From Candidatus Njordarchaeota archaeon (lineage in GTDB: Archaea > Asgardarchaeota > Njordarchaeia > Njordarchaeales > Njordarchaeaceae), in NCBI GenBank assembly GCA_029856055.1, contig JAHQWF010000050.1, positions 1-6,625 on the forward strand: DNA of 6,625 nt, written 5' to 3'. Below, one piece after another: positions 1 to 6,276 of the stretch. The notes under the pieces were generated by a model. The model searched no databases, was not told where the DNA came from, and saw only the letters and a program-made list of their open reading frames with translations. Made by a program: the position numbers and the translations under genes. Numbering within the stretch: the first letter of the stretch is position 1; every line of letters begins with the position of its first letter.

Positions 1-58
1 CCTTTACATCCTTAAAGAAAATGTTTCTCCTATGTATCGAAATCATATAATAATTAAT
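1..58. other. Intergenic edge, no gene seen
   Basis: This A+T-rich stretch lies downstream of the GTPase stop codon, at the window edge. I found no ORF with a ribosome binding site, no stable hairpin and no clear T-run on the minus strand that would terminate the GTPase transcript. On the minus strand there is a GGAGA about 25 bases from the edge, but no start codon at usable distance. The terminator or the next gene must lie outside the window. Confidence 0.5.
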
Positions 59-634
59 TCATACTAAACGTTTCTTACTAATATAGTAATCAAGGACAAC
101 TTTCACTACTTCCCTAAAAACATCTTCAACACTCTTACCGATTTTAGCTGATGTTTCTAGATAAGGTACTCCAAAACCTGCCTCCTCCGAAATCTTTTTA
201 GCTAATTTTAAGCCCTCTTCCATCTTAACATAATCTATCTTGCTTTCATCTTGAACTAAATCAATCTTATTACCTACAAGAACAACCGGTAATTTTTCGT
301 TCATATTTTTCCAAAACTCTTTAAGCCAGTTCTCTATGTTCTCAAAAGATTTCCTATTAGTCACATCAAAAACAACAACAGCAGCTTTGGAACCTCTGTA
401 ATAAACTCCTCTAACTTCATTGAATCTGGGTTGACCAGCTAGATCCCAAACCACCAATTGAATAGATAAGTCGTTTATTCTATCGTCGCTATAATTAATT
501 TTCTTTGAATAGAAATTAGCACCAATAGTCTTTAGATACTTTGGATTAAATCCATAACCTAAGTAACACCTCATAAGCGATGTCTTACCGACGCCACCAT
601 CACCGATGATTACTACCTTTATCCTCAACATCAT
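59..634 (-). CDS. Rab/Ras-like small GTPase
   Basis: A small GTP-binding switch protein, 191 residues from the chosen ATG. All five G motifs are visible: P-loop GDGGVGKT (residues 11-18), switch I Thr36 in KTIGANF, G3 WDLAGQ (63-68) with the catalytic-type Gln68, G4 NKID (122-125) and G5 ETSAK (160-164). The stretch after switch II, with YYRGS (78-82) and then VVFDVTNRKSFENIENW, closely follows eukaryotic Rab proteins. There is no C-terminal cysteine, so prenylation as in Rab or Ras is not expected. Membrane attachment, if any, needs a partner. The frame extends 8 codons upstream to a TTG at 658, but two ATG codons (634 and 631) sit immediately before the beta1 strand, and the first has a weak TAGGTT 12 bases upstream, so I prefer 634. 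It is divergent from the transporter cassette. Its cellular role cannot be told from sequence; archaeal members are little characterised. No GAP or GEF (for example a roadblock or longin protein) lies in the window. Confidence 0.93.
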   Translation of the reverse strand: MMLRIKVVIIGDGGVGKTSLMRCYLGYGFNPKYLKTIGANFYSKKINYSDDRINDLSIQLVVWDLAGQPRFNEVRGVYYRGSKAAVVVFDVTNRKSFENIENWLKEFWKNMNEKLPVVLVGNKIDLVQDESKIDYVKMEEGLKLAKKISEEAGFGVPYLETSAKIGKSVEDVFREVVKVVLDYYISKKRLV

Positions 635-660
635 ATCTGCAAACCTATTTCTTATCAAGT

Positions 661-855
661 TCTTATTTCAATAAGTTAGTAATTATTATTCACTAAAAAA
701 TGAATTTAAAAATAAGATAAATTTGTAACCTTTTCAGTTTCTATAATTACTTTTCAATAATTATATTATATAAATTATTGTTTTTTTGTAAAAATATCTT
801 TTTATTTTGTATTACTTTAACAATATATTGAAAAAATATCTTTTAGGTTTAAGCT
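661..855. promoter_or_regulatory. Divergent A+T-rich promoter region
   Basis: This non-coding stretch separates the minus-strand GTPase gene from the plus-strand transporter cassette and must carry promoters for both. It is almost entirely A and T. A plus-strand TATA-like run (TTATATAA) lies at 767-774, which would place a start near 797. A 13-bp direct repeat, AAAAATATCTTTT, occurs at 790-802 and 832-844, that is 42 bp apart. The second copy lies directly before the weak AGGT ribosome binding site of the first transporter gene. I see no tRNA, riboswitch-like fold or ORF here. The composition makes any single motif call weak. Confidence 0.5.
704..712 (-). promoter_or_regulatory. Candidate TATA box for GTPase gene
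   Basis: On the minus strand this reads TTTTTAAAT, an archaeal TATA-like octamer. A start point about 25 bases downstream would fall near 682 and give a leader of about 48 bases to the ATG at 634. The whole region is A+T-rich, so the assignment is tentative. Confidence 0.35.
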
Positions 856-1248
856 ATGCAAATCACACCGTATAGTTTTGAATACTGGGTAATTTCTTCG
901 TTAATCGCCTTTTTCCTATATATCATTGGGGTATATTTTGATCTATCTGCGCCAAAGAAATCAGAGAATAAAGGATTCTACTACTCACTATCGATATTAT
1001 CGTACTTTACAGCACTATTTATAGTGGCGGCAATAGCCCTACAATACATAGGTTACAAGACATTTGAATACATGTTAACAAAAGCTCAAAGTGATATATC
1101 AAGAAATGTATGGGCAAACAGTTTCTTCCCATGGAACGTTCCACCATTAATTACTATGCTTGACGGAGTAGCTTTCATCGCCATAGTGCTAGTTGGCATC
1201 ACGGCATTCAGGTTAGGTATATTATATATAAAGGTCAAGGAGGTGTAG
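856..1248 (+). CDS. Small membrane protein, putative accessory ECF subunit
   Basis: A 130-residue protein that I do not recognise as a named family. Three hydrophobic segments are visible: residues 11-30, 42-66 and 98-125. A short charged loop (SAPKKSENKG, 31-40) joins the first two, and a polar and aromatic loop (71-97, ending SFFPWN) joins the last two. A short basic tail (IKVKEV) follows. No signal peptide, cysteines or catalytic motif are evident. It starts at an ATG with a weak AGGT about 8 bases upstream. It ends four bases before the S-component-like gene, and its last codons carry that gene's Shine-Dalgarno, so the two are translationally linked. By position it resembles the small membrane subunits CbiN/NikN next to CbiM/NikM, but those usually have two helices and I see no sequence likeness. 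The role as an accessory subunit or substrate-capture helper is inference from context. Confidence 0.75.
   Translation: MQITPYSFEYWVISSLIAFFLYIIGVYFDLSAPKKSENKGFYYSLSILSYFTALFIVAAIALQYIGYKTFEYMLTKAQSDISRNVWANSFFPWNVPPLITMLDGVAFIAIVLVGITAFRLGILYIKVKEV
1237..1245 (+). promoter_or_regulatory. Shine-Dalgarno of S-component-like gene
   Basis: AAGGAGGTG lies inside the last codons of the upstream gene, with a 7-base spacer to the ATG at 1253. It is the strongest ribosome binding site in the cassette and fixes the start of the 195-residue protein. It also suggests high or coupled translation of the binding subunit. Confidence 0.8.
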
Positions 1249-1252
1249 GTTA

Positions 1253-1840
1253 ATGAGTGGAGGAAAAGAGGCAATCCCTTACACCACAAGAATTGTGACT
1301 GTTGGAGTAACTGGAGGTTTAATAGCCGTTCTAGCCGCATTCGGGGTAATGGCATTTCCGATAGTTCCTGGTGTAGCAGGTATTTATCCTGCTATAGCAT
1401 TCATAGTGGCTTTTGGGGCTTGGTTTGGTGTCTGGGCCGCAATAGCTGCTTACATTGGCTGTTTCATTGGTGCAGGTATCGTTGGTGGCGTGCCACTAGC
1501 TATAAATATTTATTGGAGCTTAGCTGATTTCTGGGAAGCACTAATTCCAGCTATTGGTTTCAAAGTATTTAAGGCAGATCCAGAACTAAAGACAGCTAGG
1601 GACTGGATAATATTCATTGTGTTTGGAGTGATTTTAGGTAATCTTATTGGCGGTCTATGGGGTAGCATAACACTAGCATGGCCTATACAATTTATAGCAT
1701 GGGAAACTGTGTTTGTCCCGACATTCGTTGCATGGTTTCTAGGAAATGTAGTTGTTACAATTGTAGTTTCTCCGATACTGTTGAGGGGTTTATCTAAACA
1801 CATAAAACGATCGATGGCTTATACGGAGGGACTTGTCTAA
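1253..1840 (+). CDS. Putative ECF transporter S component (substrate-binding membrane protein)
   Basis: A 195-residue very hydrophobic protein with about six membrane segments (approximately 12-35, 42-62, 63-80, 85-106, 117-141 and 150-178). This length and topology are typical of ECF S components, which bind a vitamin or metal with high affinity in the membrane. The first helix carries A25-x3-A29 in a small-residue-rich stretch, like the AxxxA-type surface by which known S components contact EcfT. Nine tryptophans (57, 61, 88, 94, 118, 136, 143, 150, 161) are notable for so small a protein and some may line a pocket. The last helix, with WFLGNVVVTIVVSPILL, also recalls other integral sensor domains, but the downstream EcfT and EcfA genes favour the transporter reading. 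The start is fixed by AAGGAGGTG. I cannot identify the substrate: the His-rich N-terminus of the CbiM (cobalt) family is absent, and no riboswitch is seen. Confidence 0.7.
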   Translation: MSGGKEAIPYTTRIVTVGVTGGLIAVLAAFGVMAFPIVPGVAGIYPAIAFIVAFGAWFGVWAAIAAYIGCFIGAGIVGGVPLAINIYWSLADFWEALIPAIGFKVFKADPELKTARDWIIFIVFGVILGNLIGGLWGSITLAWPIQFIAWETVFVPTFVAWFLGNVVVTIVVSPILLRGLSKHIKRSMAYTEGLV

Positions 1841-1850
1841 GTAAATCTCA

Positions 1851-1868
1851 TTCTTTTTCTTATTTTTT
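1851..1868 (+). terminator. T-rich tract between S-like and EcfT genes
   Basis: This stretch is almost pure pyrimidine, ending in six T, and lies in the only sizeable gap (40 bases) inside the cassette. Archaeal termination can occur at such T-tracts without a hairpin, so partial termination here could leave more S-like than EcfT/EcfA mRNA. That is inference. It lies directly upstream of the AGGTG ribosome binding site of the next gene. Confidence 0.3.
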
Positions 1869-1880
1869 AGGTGCATAGTC

Positions 1881-2768
1881 ATGTCTTCTAGAGATATAAT
1901 TTTAGAAGAGAAGAAATATTCTCGAGGATATCTTTTTTATGTTGTTGAAGATAGCCCCGTCTTAAAATTAAACCCTTTATCAAAGCTTTATAGTCTTATT
2001 ATTATGAGCATTTTAGCCTTCTTAATCTTTGATCATTCATTATTGTTTATATTAATTATTATCACTATCACTTTATTTTTTATTTCCAGAATCCCTCTAT
2101 ATATGATAAAAAAGTTTATTCTGGCTCTTTCAGGGATGGCTCTGGGATTTTTTCTTGTAAACACTTTATTTACTCATATTGATGGGGAAATCGTGTATAT
2201 TGATTTCTATGTTTTTAAGATACCTTATACTAATTATGGTTGGCACATCTATATTACCGATGCAACTCTACGTTGGGCCGGCCTAATTTTCTTAAGAACA
2301 ATGATACTAGTATGGATAAGTCTCTGGTTCTTAGTTGTTACACGGGATACAGATATTATTTATGCTCTGCGAAGAATTGGATTGCCTAGAAGCGCAGCCT
2401 TCGCATTTGCTTTATCATTGAGATCTGTATCAATGTTTTATGATGATTTTGTCACTGTGGTTGAGGCTATGAAGAGTAAAGGTGTTAATTTTAGTGAAGG
2501 CGGACTTGTAAGTCGTCTAAAGAAATATGGTAGAGCCATGTTTCCACTTGTTCTTTTAGCTTTGAGAAGAATTGAGGAGTTCACTAAAGCTATAGAATCT
2601 AGAGGCTTCTCAATTAAATGCAATAGAAGAATTCTTTACAGAAAATACTCCATATCTAAACTAGATTTCTTATTCTTCATCACCTTTACTGCACTATTTA
2701 TCATAATGCTTGACTTAAGCAATATCATTGACCTCTTGTCAATTTTGTTTTTGTGGTGGCGAATATGA
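1881..2768 (+). CDS. ecfT: ECF transporter transmembrane coupling protein EcfT
   Basis: The 295-residue membrane protein that transmits ATP-driven movement from the EcfA ATPases to the S component. Hydrophobic segments lie at about 37-69, 76-97, 132-153 and 263-290. Between them is a long cytoplasmic region with the two EcfT coupling motifs: AMKSKG (196-201, preceded by DDFVTVVE) and AIESRG (237-242, preceded by ALRRIEEFTK). These match the Ala-Arg-Gly-type motifs whose basic residue docks into a groove of each ATPase; in the first copy the Arg position is Lys200. The stretch YALRRIGLPRSAAFAFALSL (161-180) is also typical of the CbiQ/EcfT family. The start ATG has AGGTG at 1869-1873 with a 7-base spacer. 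The stop TGA overlaps the EcfA start (ATGA), showing tight coupling. Length is slightly above the usual 250-270 residues, mainly through an N-terminal polar extension of about 28 residues. Confidence 0.93.
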   Translation: MSSRDIILEEKKYSRGYLFYVVEDSPVLKLNPLSKLYSLIIMSILAFLIFDHSLLFILIIITITLFFISRIPLYMIKKFILALSGMALGFFLVNTLFTHIDGEIVYIDFYVFKIPYTNYGWHIYITDATLRWAGLIFLRTMILVWISLWFLVVTRDTDIIYALRRIGLPRSAAFAFALSLRSVSMFYDDFVTVVEAMKSKGVNFSEGGLVSRLKKYGRAMFPLVLLALRRIEEFTKAIESRGFSIKCNRRILYRKYSISKLDFLFFITFTALFIIMLDLSNIIDLLSILFLWWRI

Positions 2769-4492
2769 TTCGCGTCAACAATCTTTACTGGAAATATTGG
2801 GGTTCCAAGAGATGGGCCCTTAAAAATGTGAGCTTCGATCTTGATAGAGGCGAAGCTCTCGGCATTGTTGGTCCAAGTGGAGCCGGAAAATCAACACTAT
2901 GTCTAGCTTTAAACGGTTTAATTCCACATAGAGTTAGAGGCACGATTCAAGGCCATGTCTTCATAAATGGTATAGACACAAGGGAAATGAAATTAAGAGA
3001 TATTGTTTCTAAGGTTGGCCTAGTTTCGCAAGACCCAGATACTCAACTAGTAACTATGTCTGTTTGGGACGAAATCGCGTTTACTCTCGAGAATTTCTGT
3101 TACGAAAAAGAGAATTTTGAGGAAAAAATAGAGAGAATTCTTAAAATTGTTGGACTTAAAGGTTTAGAGCACAAGCATCCATTTGACCTAAGTGCTGGTC
3201 AGAAGCAGAGATTAGTTATAGCATCAATACTTGTTACCGAACCAGAGATCATGGTGCTTGATGAACCGACATCTAATCTAGACCCAGTTGGTCGTAAAGA
3301 AGTTTTTAATCTACTTCTAGATCTAAAGAAAAAAGGTTATACTATGGTGATAGTAGAACACGAAACTGATGAGTTGATGCGTTTAGTAGATAAATTATTA
3401 ATCCTTGATAATGGTGAGGTGGTTGCTTACGGTGATTCAGATACTTTATTTAAACAGATAGATTTGCTTAAATCTAGTGGTGTAGCTCCCCCTCAGATCT
3501 ATGAATTCCTATCATTAATTAAATATGATTTAAAGAAATTAGATCTTGTAAAATTCAATGGTGATATCAGCAATATAAAAAAGGTTTTAAGCAGGTTTAT
3601 AAAGAAAACTCACCACACCCCCTCCATATTAGTTAATTCAAATGAAACTCAAGTTGAGGAAATAGCTATAAGTATCAATGACCTACATTTCGTCTATCCT
3701 GATGGAACTCACGCTATAAGAGGAATAAACTTAAAAGTTAATTCTGGAGATTTCTTGGCTATTGTAGGTCAAAATGGCAGCGGCAAAACAACGCTAGCAA
3801 AAATTATAAGTGGTTTGCTATCTCCAACTAGAGGAATTGTTAAGATATTTGGTCGAGATATACACCATATCTCGAGAACAGATTTAGTTAAATTGGTTGG
3901 GTGCACTTTCCAAAATCCTGATCACCAATTGTTTTCAGAGACTGTTTGGGATGAATTAGCTTTTGGGCCAAGCAATTTAGGATTACCAGAAGAAGAGATA
4001 GAAAGACGTGTCAAGGAAATAGCTCGTAAACTTGGTTTAGAAAATTATTTGGCAGAGCACCCATTTTATCTCAGTAAGGGATTAAGGCTACGAATAGCAG
4101 TAGGATCTATATTAACGATGAAGCCTAAGATTATAATTGTTGATGAGCCAACCACGGGGCAGGATTGGAGAGAAAGCATCTATTTGATGAACCTTTTAGT
4201 AGAATTAAATAATGAAGGAAAGACAATAATTTTTTTGACTCACCACATGAGATATGTGGCAGAATTCGCTAAGAGGGTCATTGTTGTGAAAGAAGGCAAA
4301 ATTATACTTGATTCAGCGACAAGAGAAGCATTTACTAAAGTTGAGATATTGAAAAGTGCCTTCGCCGAGCCACCTGTTATCACGACACTAACTTATGATC
4401 TATTTAAAACTCCAGCTCTAACAGTTAAAGAGGCAGCAGAGTTGTTCTTTAAATTAACAGACAAAAATACATTTGCAATTAAAAATTATTGA
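2765..4492 (+). CDS. ecfA: Fused two-domain ECF ATPase (EcfA-EcfA')
   Basis: A 575-residue protein with two ABC ATPase domains in one chain, replacing the separate EcfA1 and EcfA2 of bacteria. Domain 1 has Walker A GPSGAGKST (36-44), Q-loop Gln89, signature LSAGQ (142-146), Walker B IMVLDEP with Glu167, D-loop SNLD and switch His199. Domain 2 has Walker A GQNGSGKTT (335-343), Q-loop Gln383, a degenerate signature LSKGL (436-440), Walker B IIIVDEP with Glu461, D-loop TGQD and His493. The QDPDTQL and QNPDHQLF stretches after the Q-loops are characteristic of EcfA/CbiO proteins. A linker of about 60 residues (240-300) joins the domains, and a short C-terminal extension follows domain 2. I start at ATG 2765, which overlaps the ecfT stop as ATGA and has GGTGG 5 bases upstream; GTG codons at 2753 and 2756 are in frame and would add four or three residues. 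The signature change (Gln to Leu) would leave one composite ATP site non-canonical. Confidence 0.95.
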   Translation: MIRVNNLYWKYWGSKRWALKNVSFDLDRGEALGIVGPSGAGKSTLCLALNGLIPHRVRGTIQGHVFINGIDTREMKLRDIVSKVGLVSQDPDTQLVTMSVWDEIAFTLENFCYEKENFEEKIERILKIVGLKGLEHKHPFDLSAGQKQRLVIASILVTEPEIMVLDEPTSNLDPVGRKEVFNLLLDLKKKGYTMVIVEHETDELMRLVDKLLILDNGEVVAYGDSDTLFKQIDLLKSSGVAPPQIYEFLSLIKYDLKKLDLVKFNGDISNIKKVLSRFIKKTHHTPSILVNSNETQVEEIAISINDLHFVYPDGTHAIRGINLKVNSGDFLAIVGQNGSGKTTLAKIISGLLSPTRGIVKIFGRDIHHISRTDLVKLVGCTFQNPDHQLFSETVWDELAFGPSNLGLPEEEIERRVKEIARKLGLENYLAEHPFYLSKGLRLRIAVGSILTMKPKIIIVDEPTTGQDWRESIYLMNLLVELNNEGKTIIFLTHHMRYVAEFAKRVIVVKEGKIILDSATREAFTKVEILKSAFAEPPVITTLTYDLFKTPALTVKEAAELFFKLTDKNTFAIKNY

Positions 4493-4513
4493 ATAATAAC
4501 ATAGGTGGTGATA

Positions 4514-4561
4514 GTGGAAGTAAAAAAGTTCGTAAAATTATTTTACGATTACGAAAATTAA
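4514..4561 (+). CDS. Possible 15-residue peptide ORF or truncated gene start
   Basis: A GTG start preceded by GGTGGTG (4504-4510, 3-base spacer) opens a 15-codon frame reading MEVKKFVKLFYDYEN, with stop TAA. It lies 21 bases after the EcfA stop on the same strand. The ribosome binding site is as strong as those of the real cassette genes, so this may be the remnant start of a lost fifth gene or a genuine micro-peptide. Equally, it overlaps the terminator of the convergent proS gene and may be fortuitous. I do not recognise the peptide. Confidence 0.25.
   Translation: MEVKKFVKLFYDYEN
4522..4548 (-). terminator. Stem plus T-run terminator for proS
   Basis: A perfect inverted repeat with 9-bp arms, TCGTAAAAT (4530-4538) and ATTTTACGA (4540-4548), is separated by one base. 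On the minus strand it is followed two bases later by six T (4522-4527). It begins 15 bases after the proS stop codon. As RNA it could form a 7-bp stem with a 5-base loop followed by U6, a plausible terminator for proS. On the plus strand it has no T-run following, so it is less suited to ending the transporter transcript, although the palindrome works in both directions. Confidence 0.5.
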
Positions 4562-4563
4562 CT

Positions 4564-5994
4564 TCAATACCTCTTACCGATATAAAAGTACAACTTAGCT
4601 TCTCTTCCACACACTGCACATGACCCCTCTGCTTTCTCTTTTGGATCGTGTCCTAAACCTTCAAGACCAGTTTTCTCCTCTATTTCTAATCCGCATTCGT
4701 CACTACCACACCAAGGTAACTTAATTACTCCCTGTCGCTCTTCATATATCTTATTTGCTTCCTCGATAGAACTTGCTTGATGGATATTCTTGTACAACCA
4801 GTCCCATGCTCTCTTTTTTAGGTTCTCGAATATTTTTTCAAATAGTTCTTTTATTTTTGACAATATTTCATCGTCTTTAACGACTATTCTTTGTAGTGTG
4901 TCTCTCCTTACGATTGTTATGGTATTATTATCTACGTCTCTTGGACCTATCTCAATTCTCACGGGGACTCCTCTTAACTCCCAGTAGTAAAATTTTTCGC
5001 CAGGAGTTTTTTCTGTTTTATCAATTCTTACTCTTAAGCCGTTCTTTTTGAGATAGCTGAATACTTCTTCGCATTTCTTAAGAACTTTCTCCTCGTAACC
5101 CTTGTAGGGAATAGGAATTATTATCACTTGTATTGGAGCTACATTAGCAGGGAATATTATACCTCTATCGTCACCGTGCATGGATATTAATACGCCAATT
5201 ACTCTCTCGGATATTCCATAGCATGTTTGATACACATACTCAAATGAGCCGTTTGGCTTCTGGTATTTGATGTCAAATGCTTTAGCAAATTTCTGCCCTA
5301 GGTTTATAACTGATCCTAACTCTATTGTTTTCTTATCTGGCATAATCTCGAAGAAGTCATAGTTGTATTCTGCACCAGCAAATGTATCCCATTTAGGTGT
5401 TTTCAATATAATGTATGATAATCCTAGAGCATCATAGAATTTAGCGTAGATCTCGATAGCCTCCATGATCTGTCTGTCAGCATCCTCTGGAGTAGCATGT
5501 GCTGTGTGAGACTCATTAAATCTAATTATCTCCCTAACTCTTAATATAGGCTTAGTGTGCTCTGTTTCGTATCTAAATACATTAACGGTCTGAAAGAGCT
5601 TCAGGGGTAAATCTTTATAGCTTTGTATCCACAAACTAAACATGTAATACATTACTGTTTCACTTGTAGGTCTAAGCAAAAATTTTCTCATTAGCGGCTT
5701 TCTAATTGTTCTTTCTACAACGAAAGTTTCACCGCTAAAGCCCTCTAAGAAATCTTTTTCTTTCTCGAATACTTCCTCCGGCACTAGCATTGGAAAATAT
5801 GCTTCTTCATGTCCATACTCTTCTAGTAAGTTTTCTAGTATGCTCATAGCTAGTTTCAAAGACCTGTAGCCATATGGTTTCCATACAAGCATTCCCTTTA
5901 CTGGATATCTTTTATCAATTATATCTGAGGCCTCAATTATGTAGTCATACCATTCTGAGAAGTTCCCATACTTACTTAAACTTTCGCTCTCCAA
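4564..5994 (-). CDS. proS: Prolyl-tRNA synthetase, archaeal/eukaryotic type
   Basis: Charges tRNA-Pro with proline in the cytoplasm; essential for translation. With the start chosen here it has 476 residues, the usual size for archaeal-type ProRS lacking the bacterial editing insertion. The N-terminal class II core begins FSEWYDYIIEASDIIDKRYP. The catalytic motifs follow: motif 2 LRPTSE (ending at 112), NESHTAHAT (160-168), and motif 3 in GISERVIGVLISMHGDDRG with Arg277. The anticodon-binding domain starts near APIQVIIIPIPYKG (286-299). The C-terminal zinc module has Cys429-x4-Cys434 and Cys459-x2-Cys462, and the protein ends in the typical Tyr. I start at TTG 5994 because AGGAGAG lies 6 bases upstream. 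The frame continues to a TTG at 6078, but those 28 extra residues (a hydrophobic run, then polar) precede the normal family start and have no ribosome binding site. It is transcribed on its own, convergent with the transporter cassette. The identification is secure; the start is probable. Confidence 0.97.
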   Translation of the reverse strand: MESESLSKYGNFSEWYDYIIEASDIIDKRYPVKGMLVWKPYGYRSLKLAMSILENLLEEYGHEEAYFPMLVPEEVFEKEKDFLEGFSGETFVVERTIRKPLMRKFLLRPTSETVMYYMFSLWIQSYKDLPLKLFQTVNVFRYETEHTKPILRVREIIRFNESHTAHATPEDADRQIMEAIEIYAKFYDALGLSYIILKTPKWDTFAGAEYNYDFFEIMPDKKTIELGSVINLGQKFAKAFDIKYQKPNGSFEYVYQTCYGISERVIGVLISMHGDDRGIIFPANVAPIQVIIIPIPYKGYEEKVLKKCEEVFSYLKKNGLRVRIDKTEKTPGEKFYYWELRGVPVRIEIGPRDVDNNTITIVRRDTLQRIVVKDDEILSKIKELFEKIFENLKKRAWDWLYKNIHQASSIEEANKIYEERQGVIKLPWCGSDECGLEIEEKTGLEGLGHDPKEKAEGSCAVCGREAKLYFYIGKRY

Positions 5995-6000
5995 TTTAGA

Positions 6001-6007
6001 CTCTCCT
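6001..6007 (-). promoter_or_regulatory. Shine-Dalgarno deciding the proS start
   Basis: On the minus strand this reads AGGAGAG, six bases before the TTG at 5994. It is the best ribosome binding site in the proS leader, and its position makes the 476-residue form more likely than the 504-residue form. Confidence 0.65.
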
Positions 6008-6139
6008 GTATTATCTATTTTAGAAGCAAGCAAGCTAATTATCGTAGAAGCAACTAGGGGTAACAAGACTGTATTCAATAATTTAGAAATATAATGGAAT
6101 CAATTCACCTCACCCTCGATATGCTAATTATCTACATTA

Positions 6140-6151
6140 TTTATTTAAAAA
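6140..6151 (-). promoter_or_regulatory. Candidate TATA box for proS
   Basis: On the minus strand this reads TTTTTAAATAAA, a good archaeal TATA-like element. A start about 26 bases downstream would fall near 6120, giving a leader of roughly 125 bases to the TTG at 5994. That leader contains a purine-rich GAGGGTGAGGTGA (6105-6117) that looks like a ribosome binding site but has no usable start codon at proper distance. Confidence 0.4.
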
Positions 6152-6210
6152 TTTTTGGCTGGTTTGTCAAAAAATCCTAATTCTTGACGTCATAGCATCA
6201 AATTTAAGAG

Positions 6211-6276
6211 TGGGGGCCTCCCGTAATGTATTATGGAAGACCTACGAAACAACACCAATCCGGAAGGAGGCCCCCA
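6211..6276. repeat. 11-bp perfect inverted repeat at element left end
   Basis: TGGGGGCCTCC (6211-6221) and GGAGGCCCCCA (6266-6276) are perfect inverted copies separated by 44 bases. The right arm contains the GGAGG (6266-6270) that serves as ribosome binding site for the ATG at 6279. In a transcript entering from outside, the two arms could pair and bury that site. Confidence 0.85.

Noticed and set aside
661..855. A thiamine or other riboswitch controlling the ECF cassette
   Set aside because: The leader is too A+T-rich and lacks G+C-containing helices or any recognisable conserved aptamer core.
1086..1355. Minus-strand open frame of 89 codons
   Set aside because: It lies opposite the small membrane protein and the S-like gene, has no ribosome binding site, and its translation has no family-like features; it is a shadow.
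1510..1803. Minus-strand open frame of 97 codons
   Set aside because: It is antisense to the S-like membrane protein, whose hydrophobic codon pattern and strong ribosome binding site show the plus strand is coding.
2438..2623. Minus-strand open frame of 61 codons
   Set aside because: It lies antisense to the conserved coupling motifs of EcfT; no independent support.
4790..4987. Plus-strand open frame of 65 codons
   Set aside because: It is antisense to the proS anticodon-binding region and shows a low-complexity Ser/Phe-rich translation typical of a shadow frame.
5995..6078. Hydrophobic N-terminal extension of ProRS as a membrane anchor
   Set aside because: The stretch lies before the normal family start, begins at a TTG without a ribosome binding site, and is followed by a well-placed AGGAGAG and TTG; it is more likely leader sequence.
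6211..6276. The 11-bp inverted repeat as a stand-alone small mobile element or a terminator
   Set aside because: I see no flanking target duplication and no T-run after it, and the 44-base loop is long for a terminator. Its right arm overlaps the ribosome binding site of the element's first ORF, so it fits better as part of the insertion sequence.
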